This document shows positions 7,503 to 16,637 of a DNA stretch of 33,835 nt, piece by piece. The DNA comes from Phocaeicola massiliensis B84634 = Timone 84634 = DSM 17679 = JCM 13223. GTDB taxonomy: Bacteria; Bacteroidota; Bacteroidia; Bacteroidales; Bacteroidaceae. Below the pieces are notes generated by a model that saw only the letters and a program-made list of their open reading frames with translations, was not told the origin of the DNA and made no database searches. The position numbers were made by a program, and so were the translations under genes. The DNA is taken from positions 1,518,766-1,552,600 of the forward strand of contig NZ_KB905472.1 in assembly GCF_000382445.1 (NCBI RefSeq), read 5' to 3'. Numbering within the stretch: the stretch's first letter is position 1; each line of letters starts with the position of its first letter.

Positions 7503-8801
7503 ATGAAACGTAATACAATAGATATTATCACCCTAGGGTGTTCCAAAAATCTGGTAGACTCAGAAAAACTGATGCGTCAGCTGGAAGCAAACGGTTACAA
7601 AGTGACTCATGACGCCGAAAATCCTCAAGGAGAAATTGCAGTTATCAATACGTGCGGTTTCATCGGAGATGCCAAAGAAGAATCCATCAATATGATATTG
7701 GAATTCTGCCAGGCTAAAGAGGAAAAGAGGTTGAAAAAACTATATGTAATGGGATGTCTATCTGAAAGATATTTGAAAGAGCTGGCATTGGAAATTCCTC
7801 AAGTAGACAAGTTTTATGGTAAGTTCAATTGGAATGAGCTACTGGCTGACTTAGGCAAAGCCTATAAATCGGAGTTTGCCATTGAGCGCACGTTGACCAC
7901 TCCGCATCATTATGCTTATTTGAAGATATCGGAAGGTTGTGATAGGAAATGTTCTTATTGCGCTATTCCCATTATTACAGGTCGACATATCTCACGCCCA
8001 ATGGAAGAAATCATCGATGAAGTAAAATTACTTGTTTCTGAAGGCGTGAAGGAATTTCAGATTATAGCACAAGAATTAACCTATTATGGTGTAGATTTAT
8101 ATAAAAGTCAAAAACTACCCGAACTCATCGAAAGAATAGCTAACGTTCCGGGTGTGGAATGGATTCGTTTACACTATGCTTATCCGGCACACTTTCCCGA
8201 AGAGCTGTTTAAGGTGATGCGTGAACATGATAATGTTTGCAAATACATGGACATTGCTCTGCAGCACATTAGCGATAATATGTTAAGCAAAATGCGCCGT
8301 CATGTAACAAAAGCAGAAACATACGATTTAATCGAGAAATTCCGTAAAGAAGTGCCGGGTATCCACTTACGTACCACATTAATGGTAGGACATCCGGGAG
8401 AAAGTGAGGAAGACTTTGAAGAATTGAAGGAATTCGTCAGAAAAGTACGATTCGACCGTATGGGAGCTTTTGCATATTCAGAAGAAGAAGGCACATACGC
8501 TGCTCAAGAATATGTGGATTCTATTCCCCATAAGGTGAAGCAACAACGGTTGGACGAGTTAATGGCTATTCAACAAGAAATTGCCGGCGAACTGAGTGCT
8601 GCAAAAATAGGAAAAGAGTTTAAGGTAATCATTGACCGCCAGGAAGGAGAGTATTACGTAGGTCGCACCCAGTTTGATTCTCCTGAAGTAGATCCTGAAG
8701 TTTTAATTAAAATGGATGGAAAACATTTGAATACAGGCGAATTCTATAACGTCCGAATAACAGACGCTGATGATTTTGACCTATATGGTAGTATTTTATA
8801 A
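7503..8801 (+). CDS. rimO: Ribosomal protein S12 methylthiotransferase RimO
   Basis: A radical-SAM enzyme that adds a methylthio group to an aspartate of ribosomal protein S12. The 432-residue protein has three expected parts: the UPF0004 domain with cluster cysteines Cys13, Cys51 and Cys85, the radical-SAM core with CDRKCSYC (Cys146, Cys150, Cys153), and a C-terminal TRAM domain. GCSKNLVDSE near the N-terminus and TTLMVGHPGE and RFDRMGAFAYSEEEGT favour RimO over MiaB. It starts right after the ftsY stop. Identity is secure from the motif set. Confidence 0.95.
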   Translation: MKRNTIDIITLGCSKNLVDSEKLMRQLEANGYKVTHDAENPQGEIAVINTCGFIGDAKEESINMILEFCQAKEEKRLKKLYVMGCLSERYLKELALEIPQVDKFYGKFNWNELLADLGKAYKSEFAIERTLTTPHHYAYLKISEGCDRKCSYCAIPIITGRHISRPMEEIIDEVKLLVSEGVKEFQIIAQELTYYGVDLYKSQKLPELIERIANVPGVEWIRLHYAYPAHFPEELFKVMREHDNVCKYMDIALQHISDNMLSKMRRHVTKAETYDLIEKFRKEVPGIHLRTTLMVGHPGESEEDFEELKEFVRKVRFDRMGAFAYSEEEGTYAAQEYVDSIPHKVKQQRLDELMAIQQEIAGELSAAKIGKEFKVIIDRQEGEYYVGRTQFDSPEVDPEVLIKMDGKHLNTGEFYNVRITDADDFDLYGSIL

Positions 8802-8874
8802 GTAATTTCTTCCAAAAATTTGGAAAATGTTTGTTTTTTTGCTAATATAGCAGCAAATTTAATAAGCTAAAGCC

Positions 8875-9147
8875 TTGAATAATAAAGAATTTATATCCGA
8901 ACTTTCGCGTAGATTTGTATATACCAACAAAGATACAACTCAATTGGTATCCTCAGTGATAAGCATCATGACCCAACAGTTGCAAGACGGAAATACAGTT
9001 GCAATTCAGGGATTTGGTACTTTCGAGGTAAGAAAGAAGTTAGAACGCATTTCTATTAATCCTGCTACGCAACAACGTATGTTGATACCTCCTAAATTGG
9101 TATTGACATATAAACCGAGTGCGATATTAAAAGAAAAGTTTAAATAA
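8875..9147 (+). CDS. HU-family DNA-binding protein (TTG start)
   Basis: A 90-residue HU/IHF-type nucleoid protein: N-terminal helices followed by the beta-arm region, with GNTVAIQGFGTFEVRKK and NPATQQRMLIPP corresponding to the HU GFG-F-V and arm segments. TTG at 8875 is the only plausible start: an in-frame TAA lies just four codons upstream and the first internal ATG would remove the helical dimerisation region. The arm is divergent from typical HU (RISINPATQQ in place of R-GRNP). It sits 31 bp before a second HU-domain gene, so the two are probably co-transcribed and may form heterodimers (inference). Confidence 0.85.
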   Translation: MNNKEFISELSRRFVYTNKDTTQLVSSVISIMTQQLQDGNTVAIQGFGTFEVRKKLERISINPATQQRMLIPPKLVLTYKPSAILKEKFK

Positions 9148-9178
9148 ATACCCCCTTAAGACATACAATTGACATACT

Positions 9179-10474
9179 ATGAGTGACAAAATAACCATAC
9201 AAGATATTATCGAACTTTTGGCAGAGAAACATGGCATGAACAAAAAAGATGCCGAAGCCTTTGTTAAAGGAATTTTTGACCTTATCGAAGAAGCATTGGC
9301 TTCTGAAAAGTATGTAAAAGTCAAGGGGTTAGGAACTTTTAAACTAACAGAAGTAGAAAGTCGTGAAAGCGTTAATGTAAATACAGGAGAGCGCTTTCAA
9401 ATACAGGGACATAATAAAATATCGTTTACTCCCGATACTACCATGAAGGATTTGATTAATAAACCGTTCGCACATTTCGAAACGGTTATCCTGAATGAGA
9501 ATACCCAATTAGAAGATACGAAAATAGAAATGGAGGGAGAAGACGATAAAGAAGAAAATACGGAAGAAATCATCTCCTCCACACCTGAAATCCTAAAAGA
9601 AGACGACACCAATACTATCACCAGCACACCGACTTATGAAGCTGACATTAAACCGATAACCAATATTTCCGACCTCCCAAAAATAATAGCGGCTGATGAA
9701 ATAATTGAAACGGTGGAAGAGCAACAATCGATAAAAGAAGACCACTTGACAGAAAAGGCTTCGAAAGTAGCAGAAGATACTTCGGAGGAAAGACCTGCTA
9801 CCATTGCAGAAGCTGCAATAAAAGCAGTACGAGAAGAAAAAACTATTTCAGAAACAATCGAAGGTCGTACTTCTAAATCACAGTCGATGACAGCTTCTGA
9901 AAGTCCATTGGCAGTTCCCGAAGGACTGTTGCAAAAGGAACAGAAAAAAAATCTATGGGGAATCATTATTGCAATTATTCTTGTTCTTTGCATTGCCGGT
10001 GGTATTTATTGGTTCATGCAATCATCGTCGAGTAAGCAACCGATAAGACAATCTATTCCAGCCGCAACTTCCACTGTGAAAGAAATGCCAAACGATTCTG
10101 TTACTCTACAGCAACAGGATACCGTTTCGGGAAGTAATTTGCAGACAAGAGAGCCAATTCAATCACAACCGGCGGAAACTCCTTTGCAAAAGCAACCGAC
10201 AAAACCGAAAAGCCCCTCCGTACAGTCAGCTGCCAATCAAGAGATAGCCAAAGTAACATTGGCCGATACCGTGGAATATGATATTGTAGGCACTAAGGTC
10301 AACTATACTCTTCAAGAAGGAGAAAGTCTCATAAAATTAGCATTGAAATTTTATGGAACAAAGAAATTGTGGCCATATATTGTAAGGCATAACAAAAACG
10401 TAATCAAAGATGCTGACAGAGTTCCCATTGGAACAACATTGCGTATCCCGGAACTAGCTCCGAAGAAGCAATAA
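9179..10474 (+). CDS. HU-domain / transmembrane / LysM-like fusion protein
   Basis: A 431-residue composite protein. Residues 1-95 are an HU-like DNA-binding domain (VKVKGLGTFKL, NVNTGERFQI). Residues 110-250 are an acidic, Glu/Thr-rich, probably disordered linker. Residues 259-280 form one hydrophobic membrane helix (LWGIIIAIILVLCIAGGIYW). Residues 281-365 are a Gln/Pro/Ser-rich stretch, and 373-426 resemble a LysM domain (YTLQEGESLIKLALKFYG, VPIGTTLRIPEL). With the N-terminus cytoplasmic the layout would link chromosomal DNA through the inner membrane to the periplasm, perhaps to peptidoglycan. Domain order is seen; the tethering role is inference. It follows the small HU gene closely. Confidence 0.8.
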   Translation: MSDKITIQDIIELLAEKHGMNKKDAEAFVKGIFDLIEEALASEKYVKVKGLGTFKLTEVESRESVNVNTGERFQIQGHNKISFTPDTTMKDLINKPFAHFETVILNENTQLEDTKIEMEGEDDKEENTEEIISSTPEILKEDDTNTITSTPTYEADIKPITNISDLPKIIAADEIIETVEEQQSIKEDHLTEKASKVAEDTSEERPATIAEAAIKAVREEKTISETIEGRTSKSQSMTASESPLAVPEGLLQKEQKKNLWGIIIAIILVLCIAGGIYWFMQSSSSKQPIRQSIPAATSTVKEMPNDSVTLQQQDTVSGSNLQTREPIQSQPAETPLQKQPTKPKSPSVQSAANQEIAKVTLADTVEYDIVGTKVNYTLQEGESLIKLALKFYGTKKLWPYIVRHNKNVIKDADRVPIGTTLRIPELAPKKQ

Positions 10475-10559
10475 ACCACCGCTAATTTTCATTTTAAAAT
10501 TCTTTAGCCCAATATCCTTTAAAAGTAGAGATACGCTTCACTTTTTTAATAAAAAATAG

Positions 10560-10590
10560 TTGCCTCAGTTAATTAATTACCGTAATTTTG
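10560..10590 (+). promoter_or_regulatory. Promoter of the moxR-bat operon
   Basis: TTG (10560-10562) and TAATTTTG (10583-10590) are 20 bp apart, fitting the Bacteroidetes pattern. The start codon of moxR is 74 bp further on, leaving a leader of about 60 nt. Confidence 0.7.
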
Positions 10591-10605
10591 GCTGCATTAA
10601 TTGAA

Positions 10606-10625
10606 CAAGGCCGTCACAAGGCCGT
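10606..10625. repeat. Tandem 9-bp repeat in the moxR leader
   Basis: CAAGGCCGT occurs twice (10606-10614 and 10617-10625) with an 11-bp period, close to one helical turn, just after the predicted transcription start. It could be a regulator site or mRNA element. Confidence 0.45.
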
Positions 10626-10663
10626 TATACTGATTAAAAAAGAAATAACTAAATAACAAAATT

Positions 10664-11659
10664 ATGGCTGAAGCAATTGATATTCGTGCACTAAACGAAC
10701 AAATTGAAAGACAAAGTGCGTTTGTAACCAATTTGATGACCGGTATGGATCAGGTCATCGTAGGTCAAAAACATTTGGTAGAATCTTTACTTATCGGTTT
10801 GTTGTCCGATGGTCACATTCTGTTAGAGGGTGTTCCGGGATTGGCAAAAACATTAGCAATCAAGACTCTTGCATCATTGATAGATGCCAAGTACAGCCGA
10901 ATCCAGTTTACTCCGGACTTACTTCCAGCCGACGTTATCGGTACCATGATTTATAGTCAGAAAGATGAGAAATTCATCGCTAAGAAAGGACCGATTTTCG
11001 CCAATTTCGTATTGGCCGATGAAATCAACCGTGCTCCGGCCAAGGTACAGAGTGCTTTGCTGGAAGCCATGCAGGAACGTCAGGTTACACTGAGCAAAGA
11101 AACATTTCTGTTGCCCGAACCATTTTTAGTAATGGCTACCCAAAATCCGATTGAGCAAGAAGGTACTTATCCATTGCCCGAAGCGCAAGTAGACCGTTTT
11201 ATGCTGAAAGTCATTATCGACTATCCAAAATTGGAAGAAGAAAAGAAAATTATCCGTCAAAACATCAGCGGTGAAAAGATTGAAGTTCGTCCTATTTTGA
11301 AGTCGGAAGATATTATGGAAGCCCGCAAAGTCGTTCGGAAAGTATACTTGGACGAAAAGATTGAGCAATACATTGCCGATATCGTATTCGCAACCCGCTA
11401 TCCTGAAAAATATGATTTGAAGGAACTGAAAGACATGATTGGTTTCGGTGGTTCACCACGTGCTTCCATCAACTTGGCTTTGGCTGCACGCAGCTATGCA
11501 TTCATCAAGCGCCGTGGTTACGTGATTCCCGAAGATGTGCGTGCCGTTGCACATGATGTACTCCGCCACCGCATTGGTCTGACTTATGAGGCGGAAGCCA
11601 GCAACATGACTTCTGACGAAATTATCAGTAAGATTCTGAATAAGGTAGAAGTGCCTTAA
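10664..11659 (+). CDS. MoxR-family AAA+ ATPase of the Bat operon
   Basis: A 331-residue MoxR ATPase, a chaperone-like AAA+ protein that typically works with von Willebrand A-domain partners encoded beside it. Walker A is GVPGLAKT (56-63), Walker B LADE (117-120), followed by INRAPAKVQSALLEAM and the sensor-1 region MATQNPIEQEGTYPLPEAQ (split here as MATQNP and GTYPLPEAQ). GFGGSPRAS near 265 is the sensor-2 segment. The GLAKT form in place of GxGKT is characteristic of MoxR. It is first of the aerotolerance cluster and is followed by a 200-bp gap before the DUF58 gene. Confidence 0.93.
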   Translation: MAEAIDIRALNEQIERQSAFVTNLMTGMDQVIVGQKHLVESLLIGLLSDGHILLEGVPGLAKTLAIKTLASLIDAKYSRIQFTPDLLPADVIGTMIYSQKDEKFIAKKGPIFANFVLADEINRAPAKVQSALLEAMQERQVTLSKETFLLPEPFLVMATQNPIEQEGTYPLPEAQVDRFMLKVIIDYPKLEEEKKIIRQNISGEKIEVRPILKSEDIMEARKVVRKVYLDEKIEQYIADIVFATRYPEKYDLKELKDMIGFGGSPRASINLALAARSYAFIKRRGYVIPEDVRAVAHDVLRHRIGLTYEAEASNMTSDEIISKILNKVEVP

Positions 11660-11859
11660 GCAACACCTCTGCCCGAATTTTTCTGTCGGGAAAACGAAAT
11701 GTGGATGAAGTTCAATCACGTCTTATGGTACTTCCGTACGGGCTATATGGCGTAATCTATCTGTATAGTGCAGCCGTTAACCGTCCCCATCCACCAATGG
11801 CGAGAGTCTTTATACGCTCCCGCTGATGCATAAGTAGTATAAATTTAGTACGAAACAGT

Positions 11860-12729
11860 ATGGAAACAAGTGATTTATTAAAACGGGTTCGCCAAATTGA
11901 AATCAAGACACGCGGCCTTTCAAACAACATCTTTGCCGGGCAGTATCATTCAGCCTTCAAAGGCAAAGGAATGTCGTTTTCGGAAGTACGTGAGTATCAA
12001 TATGGTGACGATGTACGAGATATAGACTGGAACGTAACCGCACGTTACAACAAACCCTTTGTAAAGGTGTTTGAAGAAGAACGCGAACTGACGGTTATGC
12101 TTTTGATTGATGTCTCAAACAGCTTGGATTTCGGTACGGTGAAACAGATGAAGAAGGATATGGTGACCGAGATTGCCTCCACACTTGCATTCTCCGCCAT
12201 TCAAAACAACGATAAAATCGGTGTCATTTTCTTTTCGGACCGGATTGAAAAATTCATTCCGCCCAAAAAAGGACGTAAACATATCTTGTATATTATCCGC
12301 GAACTGCTTGACTTCAAGCCCGAAAGTAAGCGTACAGACATTCAAATGGCAGTGGAATATCTCACTAACGTGATAAAAAAGCGTTGCACCGCCTTTATGC
12401 TGAGCGACTTTATCGATGAAAAAGATTTCCGCAATGCATTGACCATTGCCAACCGCAAGCATGACATTGTTGCCATTCAGGTGTACGACCGCCGTATCAC
12501 TGATCTCCCCAATGTGGGGCTGATGAAGGTGCGCGATGCCGAAACAGGTCACGAACAGTGGATTGACACCTCATCACGCGCCTTACGACGCGCGCACAAC
12601 GAATGGTGGCTGCAACGTCAGGGCATGCTGAACGAAACCTTTACGAAAAGTAATGTAGACTCTGTGTCTATCCGCACCGATCAGGATTATGTAAAAGCGT
12701 TGCTTAACTTATTTGCTAAACGAAACTAA
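11860..12729 (+). CDS. DUF58 protein of the Bat operon
   Basis: A 289-residue DUF58 protein, the usual partner of MoxR ATPases. The family signature QYGDDVRDIDWN is at 47-58 and a von Willebrand A-like metal site DVSNS is at 84-88, so it may bind a divalent ion and protein ligands. No membrane segment is apparent, so it is likely cytoplasmic. Its TAA stop overlaps the next gene's ATG by one base (TAATG at 12727-12731), pointing to translational coupling. The biochemical role of DUF58 proteins is not established; the link to aerotolerance comes from the operon. Confidence 0.9.
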   Translation: METSDLLKRVRQIEIKTRGLSNNIFAGQYHSAFKGKGMSFSEVREYQYGDDVRDIDWNVTARYNKPFVKVFEEERELTVMLLIDVSNSLDFGTVKQMKKDMVTEIASTLAFSAIQNNDKIGVIFFSDRIEKFIPPKKGRKHILYIIRELLDFKPESKRTDIQMAVEYLTNVIKKRCTAFMLSDFIDEKDFRNALTIANRKHDIVAIQVYDRRITDLPNVGLMKVRDAETGHEQWIDTSSRALRRAHNEWWLQRQGMLNETFTKSNVDSVSIRTDQDYVKALLNLFAKRN

Positions 12730-13832
12730 TGAACATGAAGATAATACATACTAGCAAAAAGTTCTTGAAAATATTGGCTTGTGCTACGATACTGCTGACA
12801 GCACATCAGGCAAAAGCGCAACAGGTTACAGTGGATGCAAGCATCGACTCCCTGCAACTTCTTATCGGCGAGCAGGCCAAAATAAAGTTGGAAGTCAGTA
12901 TGGATGCCAATCAAAAATTGACACTCCCAGCTTTGCGCGATACTATCGTAAGGGGAGTGGAGATTCTTGATATCGCCAAGCCTGACACCCAAATGCTAAA
13001 CGATGGACGGCGGATGCTCATCAAACAAGAGTATACGATTACTTCTTTCGATTCAGCACTTTATTATCTTCCACCTCTCGAAATATTGGTTAACAATCAG
13101 GCTTACCGTTCAAAGGCATTGGCATTGAAGGTTTATTCCATCCCGGTGGATACGCTTCATCCGGAACAATTCTTCGGACCGAAAACAGTACGCGAAGTTC
13201 CTATTACCTGGGAAGATGTCTCTGCTATCGTATGGCTCACGCTACTGATGTTGGCATTGGCAGGATTGAGTTATTATTTATATATAAGATATAAAGATAA
13301 CAAGCCTATTATCAAGAAGATTAAGGTGGAACCGAAATTACCGCCCCACCAACAAGCCTTGCAGGAAATAGAGCGCATCAAGGGTGACAAAACGTTGCGC
13401 AACACCGACCCGAAGGAGTATTATACCGAACTGACCGATGTACTTCGCAATTATATGGCAGAACGTTTCGGATTTAATGCAATGGAGATGACTTCTTCTG
13501 AAATTATTGATAAGTTACAGGATATCAGCGACAAAGAATCTATTAAAGATTTGATGTTTCTGTTCCAAACTGCCGATCTTGTGAAATTTGCCAAGCATTC
13601 ACCGCTGATGAATGAGAACGATATGAACTTGGTCAATGCAGTAGAATTTATTAATAACACCAAGGTGGAAGCGGATCCGAATGCCAAGCCTGAACCTACG
13701 GAAATCACCGTAGAAGAAAAGCGTTCAAAGCAAGGAAGGATTATTTTGTTGGGTAGCATAGGAGTGATTGTCATTGCTATCGCAGTGATTCTCTACCAAG
13801 TGCTTCGCGGCATATACAATCTTTGGTTTTAA
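12729..13832 (+). CDS. BatD-like membrane protein of the Bat operon
   Basis: A 367-residue envelope protein. A signal sequence (1-30, ending QAKA) is followed by a periplasmic beta-rich region (31-160), a transmembrane helix (about 164-186), a cytoplasmic helical region (190-330) containing PKEYYTELTDVLRNYMAERFG, and a second helix (337-358). The cytoplasmic part resembles the C-terminal region of BatD, where a similar LWGYISDKL helix occurs, so both may contact the MoxR/VWA proteins. It lies between the DUF58 gene and batA, coupled to the former. It is a normal member of Bacteroidetes bat loci but has no established molecular function. Confidence 0.75.
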   Translation: MNMKIIHTSKKFLKILACATILLTAHQAKAQQVTVDASIDSLQLLIGEQAKIKLEVSMDANQKLTLPALRDTIVRGVEILDIAKPDTQMLNDGRRMLIKQEYTITSFDSALYYLPPLEILVNNQAYRSKALALKVYSIPVDTLHPEQFFGPKTVREVPITWEDVSAIVWLTLLMLALAGLSYYLYIRYKDNKPIIKKIKVEPKLPPHQQALQEIERIKGDKTLRNTDPKEYYTELTDVLRNYMAERFGFNAMEMTSSEIIDKLQDISDKESIKDLMFLFQTADLVKFAKHSPLMNENDMNLVNAVEFINNTKVEADPNAKPEPTEITVEEKRSKQGRIILLGSIGVIVIAIAVILYQVLRGIYNLWF

Positions 13833-13851
13833 CTCATAAATACTAGAAACA

Positions 13852-14850
13852 ATGATTTTTGCAAATATTGAATATCTATTTCTGCTGGTATTGCTCATAC
13901 CTTATATAATATGGTATGTGATGAGGAGGCAAAAGACTGAGCCCACACTTCAGGTCTCTACCACCCGCATGTATATGAAGGTATCCCGAAGCTGGAAAAT
14001 CTACCTGCTGCATGCCCCGTTTGTGCTCCGAACGGTGGCCATCGTCATGGTAATTCTCATTTTGGCGCGTCCGCAGACCACCGACAACTGGCAGAATACC
14101 GAAATAGAAGGTATCGACATCATGCTGGCAGTAGACGTTTCCACCAGTATGCTGGCCGAAGATTTGAAACCTAATCGATTGGAGGCTGCCAAGCAAGTGG
14201 CATCTGAGTTCATCAACGGTCGGCCGAACGACAATATCGGTCTGACCATCTTTGCCGGTGAAAGTTTCACCCAATGTCCGTTGACAGTAGACCATGGTGT
14301 GTTACTGAATCTTTTTAATGGCATTAAGGGTGACATTGCCCAACGTGGACTGATAGAAGATGGTACCGCCATCGGCATGGGTATCGCTAATGCGGTAACC
14401 CGACTGAAAGACAGTAAGGCAAAGTCTAAAGTGATTATTCTGCTGACAGACGGTAGTAACAATCGTGGAGATATTTCCCCAATGACCGCTGCTGAAATTG
14501 CCAAGAAATTTGGTATCAGAGTTTACACTATCGGAGTGGGTACTAACGGAACAGCTCCTTATCCGGTGCAAACATACGCAGGAACACAATATATAAATAC
14601 TCCTGTGGAAATTGACGAGAAAACTTTGACTGAAATTGCCGGAGCAACAAATGGAAACTATTTCCGCGCTACCAGTAATTCTAAATTAAAGGAAGTTTAT
14701 CAGGAAATTGACAAACTGGAAAAAACGAAATTGAATGTAAAAGAGTTCAGCAAACGAGAAGAAGAATACCAAATATTTGCCTGGATTGCTTTCTTCTGTA
14801 TCCTGCTTGAAATTTTATTACGCAACTCAGTGTTAAAGAAAATACCTTAA
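13852..14850 (+). CDS. batA: Aerotolerance protein BatA (VWA domain)
   Basis: A 332-residue inner-membrane protein with two N-terminal helices (7-23 and about 56-72), a periplasm-or-cytoplasm-facing von Willebrand A domain with intact metal site DVSTS (95-99), and a C-terminal helix (about 307-325). LARPQTT precedes the domain as in BatA/BatB proteins. The Bat proteins were named in Bacteroides fragilis for their effect on survival of oxygen exposure. BatA and BatB are adjacent paralogues and may act as a pair with the MoxR ATPase. It is 19 bp after the preceding gene and 12 bp before batB. Confidence 0.92.
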   Translation: MIFANIEYLFLLVLLIPYIIWYVMRRQKTEPTLQVSTTRMYMKVSRSWKIYLLHAPFVLRTVAIVMVILILARPQTTDNWQNTEIEGIDIMLAVDVSTSMLAEDLKPNRLEAAKQVASEFINGRPNDNIGLTIFAGESFTQCPLTVDHGVLLNLFNGIKGDIAQRGLIEDGTAIGMGIANAVTRLKDSKAKSKVIILLTDGSNNRGDISPMTAAEIAKKFGIRVYTIGVGTNGTAPYPVQTYAGTQYINTPVEIDEKTLTEIAGATNGNYFRATSNSKLKEVYQEIDKLEKTKLNVKEFSKREEEYQIFAWIAFFCILLEILLRNSVLKKIP

Positions 14851-14862
14851 AAACAAGAAGTT

Positions 14863-15885
14863 ATGTTTCGATTTGCAGACCCGAACTTTTTATATTTACT
14901 CATCATATTGCCCTTTGTAGTAGCGCTGTACTTATATTCTAATTACCGCCGCCGACAAAACATTCGCAAGTATGGTGATCCGACATTACTCAAACATTTA
15001 ATGCCGACTATTTCCAAATATCGCCCCGACATTAAATTCTGGCTGATTTTTGCTGCACTCACATTAGTAATCCTAATGTTAGCACGCCCACAATTTGGTT
15101 CCAAAATGGAAACGGTAAAACGTAGTGGGGTAGAAGCAGTCATTGCATTGGATATTTCCAACTCAATGTTAGCAGAAGACGTGACTCCCAGTCGTTTGGA
15201 CAAAGCAAAAAAGCTTATTTCCAGATTAGTAGATACGTTCAACAATGATAAAGTAGGTTTAATCGTATTTGCCGGAGATGCATTCACACAATTACCTATC
15301 ACAAGCGACTACGTATCTGCCAAAATGTTCTTGGAGACTATCAATCCTTCGCTGATAACTACACAGGGTACAGATATTGGAGCAGCTATTCGTTTGGCTA
15401 TGAAAAGCTTCACTCCACAGGAAGGTGTAGGACGTGCTATCATAGTCATTACCGATGGTGAAAACCACGAAGGCGGTGCTGTAGAAGCTGCAAAGGAAGC
15501 AGCCGAAAAAGGTATGCAAGTATTTGTATTAGGTATCGGCTCGCCTGACGGTTCCCCGATTCCTTCGGAAAGAGGCAGTAACGATTATCGCCGTGATAAA
15601 GATGGAAACGTCATTGTAACTCGTTTGAACGAACAAATGTGTCAGGAAATAGCCAAAGCCGGCAATGGAATGTACATCCGTGTGGATAATTCCAACTCAG
15701 CAGAGAAGATACTGAACAACGAGATAGCCAAACTGTCGAAAGCTGATGTGGAGAGTCAGGTTTATACCGAATTTGATGAACAATTCCAAGCATTGGCATG
15801 GTTGATACTCATCCTGCTGATTGTAGAAATGCTTATTTTGGAACGAAAGAATCCGCTTTTCAAAAATGTGAGACTATTTAAATAA
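14863..15885 (+). CDS. batB: Aerotolerance protein BatB (VWA domain)
   Basis: A 340-residue paralogue of BatA with the same plan: N-terminal helices (about 9-26 and 58-75), LARPQFG, a von Willebrand A domain with metal site DISNS (97-101), and a C-terminal helix. The segment GRAIIVITDGENHEGG provides the later metal-site residues. BatB differs from BatA in the longer insertion around SPDGSPIPSERGS. Its TAA is immediately followed by the batC ATG, so the two are translationally coupled. Confidence 0.92.
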   Translation: MFRFADPNFLYLLIILPFVVALYLYSNYRRRQNIRKYGDPTLLKHLMPTISKYRPDIKFWLIFAALTLVILMLARPQFGSKMETVKRSGVEAVIALDISNSMLAEDVTPSRLDKAKKLISRLVDTFNNDKVGLIVFAGDAFTQLPITSDYVSAKMFLETINPSLITTQGTDIGAAIRLAMKSFTPQEGVGRAIIVITDGENHEGGAVEAAKEAAEKGMQVFVLGIGSPDGSPIPSERGSNDYRRDKDGNVIVTRLNEQMCQEIAKAGNGMYIRVDNSNSAEKILNNEIAKLSKADVESQVYTEFDEQFQALAWLILILLIVEMLILERKNPLFKNVRLFK

Positions 15886-16599
15886 ATGCTTATGTTACAG
15901 AAAACCTATATCACCCTGTTATTCTTGCTTGTAGCAGGAGGGAGTGCCTTTGCCCAAAAGTCGGATAGAGATTATCTGCGTAGCGGAAACAAGTTATATA
16001 ACGACAGCTTGTTTGTCAAAGCAGAGGTGGATTATCGCAAAGCACTGGAAGTGAACCCGAAGTCGACAGATGCTATGTTCAACCTGGGCAATTCGCTTCT
16101 GATGCAGCAAAAAGCAAAAGAAGCAATGGAACAATTTGAATCGGCTTCAAAGGTAGAAAAAGAAAAAGATAAACTAGCCCAGATTTATCACAATATGGGT
16201 GTTATCCTTCAGGCTTCTAAACAATATCCACAATGCATCGAGGCTTACAAGGAGTCTTTACGCAATAACCCGAAAGACAACGAAACACGTTACAATCTTG
16301 CTTTAGCACAGAAATTGCTGAAAGACCAACAACAAAACCAACAAAATCAAAATCAGAATAAAGACCAAAAACAGGATCAGAAAGACGAACAGAAAGAGCA
16401 AAACAAAGATCAGAAAAATCAAGATAAGAAAGATCAACAACAGAATCAAAATCAGCAACAGCAGCAGAATAAGGATGAAATGTCCAAAGAAAATGCTCAG
16501 CAATTGTTGAATGCGGTGATGCAAGATGAAAAGAATGTGCAGGATAAAGTGAAAAAACAAATGCAAATTCGAGGAAAGAAATTGGATAAAGACTGGTAA
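15886..16599 (+). CDS. batC: Aerotolerance protein BatC (TPR)
   Basis: A 237-residue protein with a signal sequence (1-24, ending AFAQ), tetratricopeptide repeats (about 28-145, for example SGNKLYNDSLFVKAEVDYRK and IYHNMGVILQASKQYPQCIE), and a strongly Gln/Asn/Lys/Asp-rich tail (about 152-200) before a short C-terminal helix. It should lie in the periplasm and serve as an adaptor for Bat partners. The tail is encoded by CAA/AAT/AAA/GAT-rich low-complexity DNA that is prone to length variation. It is coupled to batB and lies 38 bp before batD. Confidence 0.88.
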   Translation: MLMLQKTYITLLFLLVAGGSAFAQKSDRDYLRSGNKLYNDSLFVKAEVDYRKALEVNPKSTDAMFNLGNSLLMQQKAKEAMEQFESASKVEKEKDKLAQIYHNMGVILQASKQYPQCIEAYKESLRNNPKDNETRYNLALAQKLLKDQQQNQQNQNQNKDQKQDQKDEQKEQNKDQKNQDKKDQQQNQNQQQQQNKDEMSKENAQQLLNAVMQDEKNVQDKVKKQMQIRGKKLDKDW

Positions 16600-16637
16600 T
16601 TGTTTAATTTTGACGACTAAAATAACTAAATAGAAAA

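Noticed and set aside
8819..8874. Promoter for the small HU gene
   Set aside because: AT-rich with TTTG words but no correctly spaced TAnnTTTG box that I could defend.
16303..16566. 87-codon minus-strand ORF of Leu/Ile repeats
   Set aside because: Antisense of the Gln/Asn/Lys-rich batC tail; apparent hydrophobicity is an artefact of low complexity.
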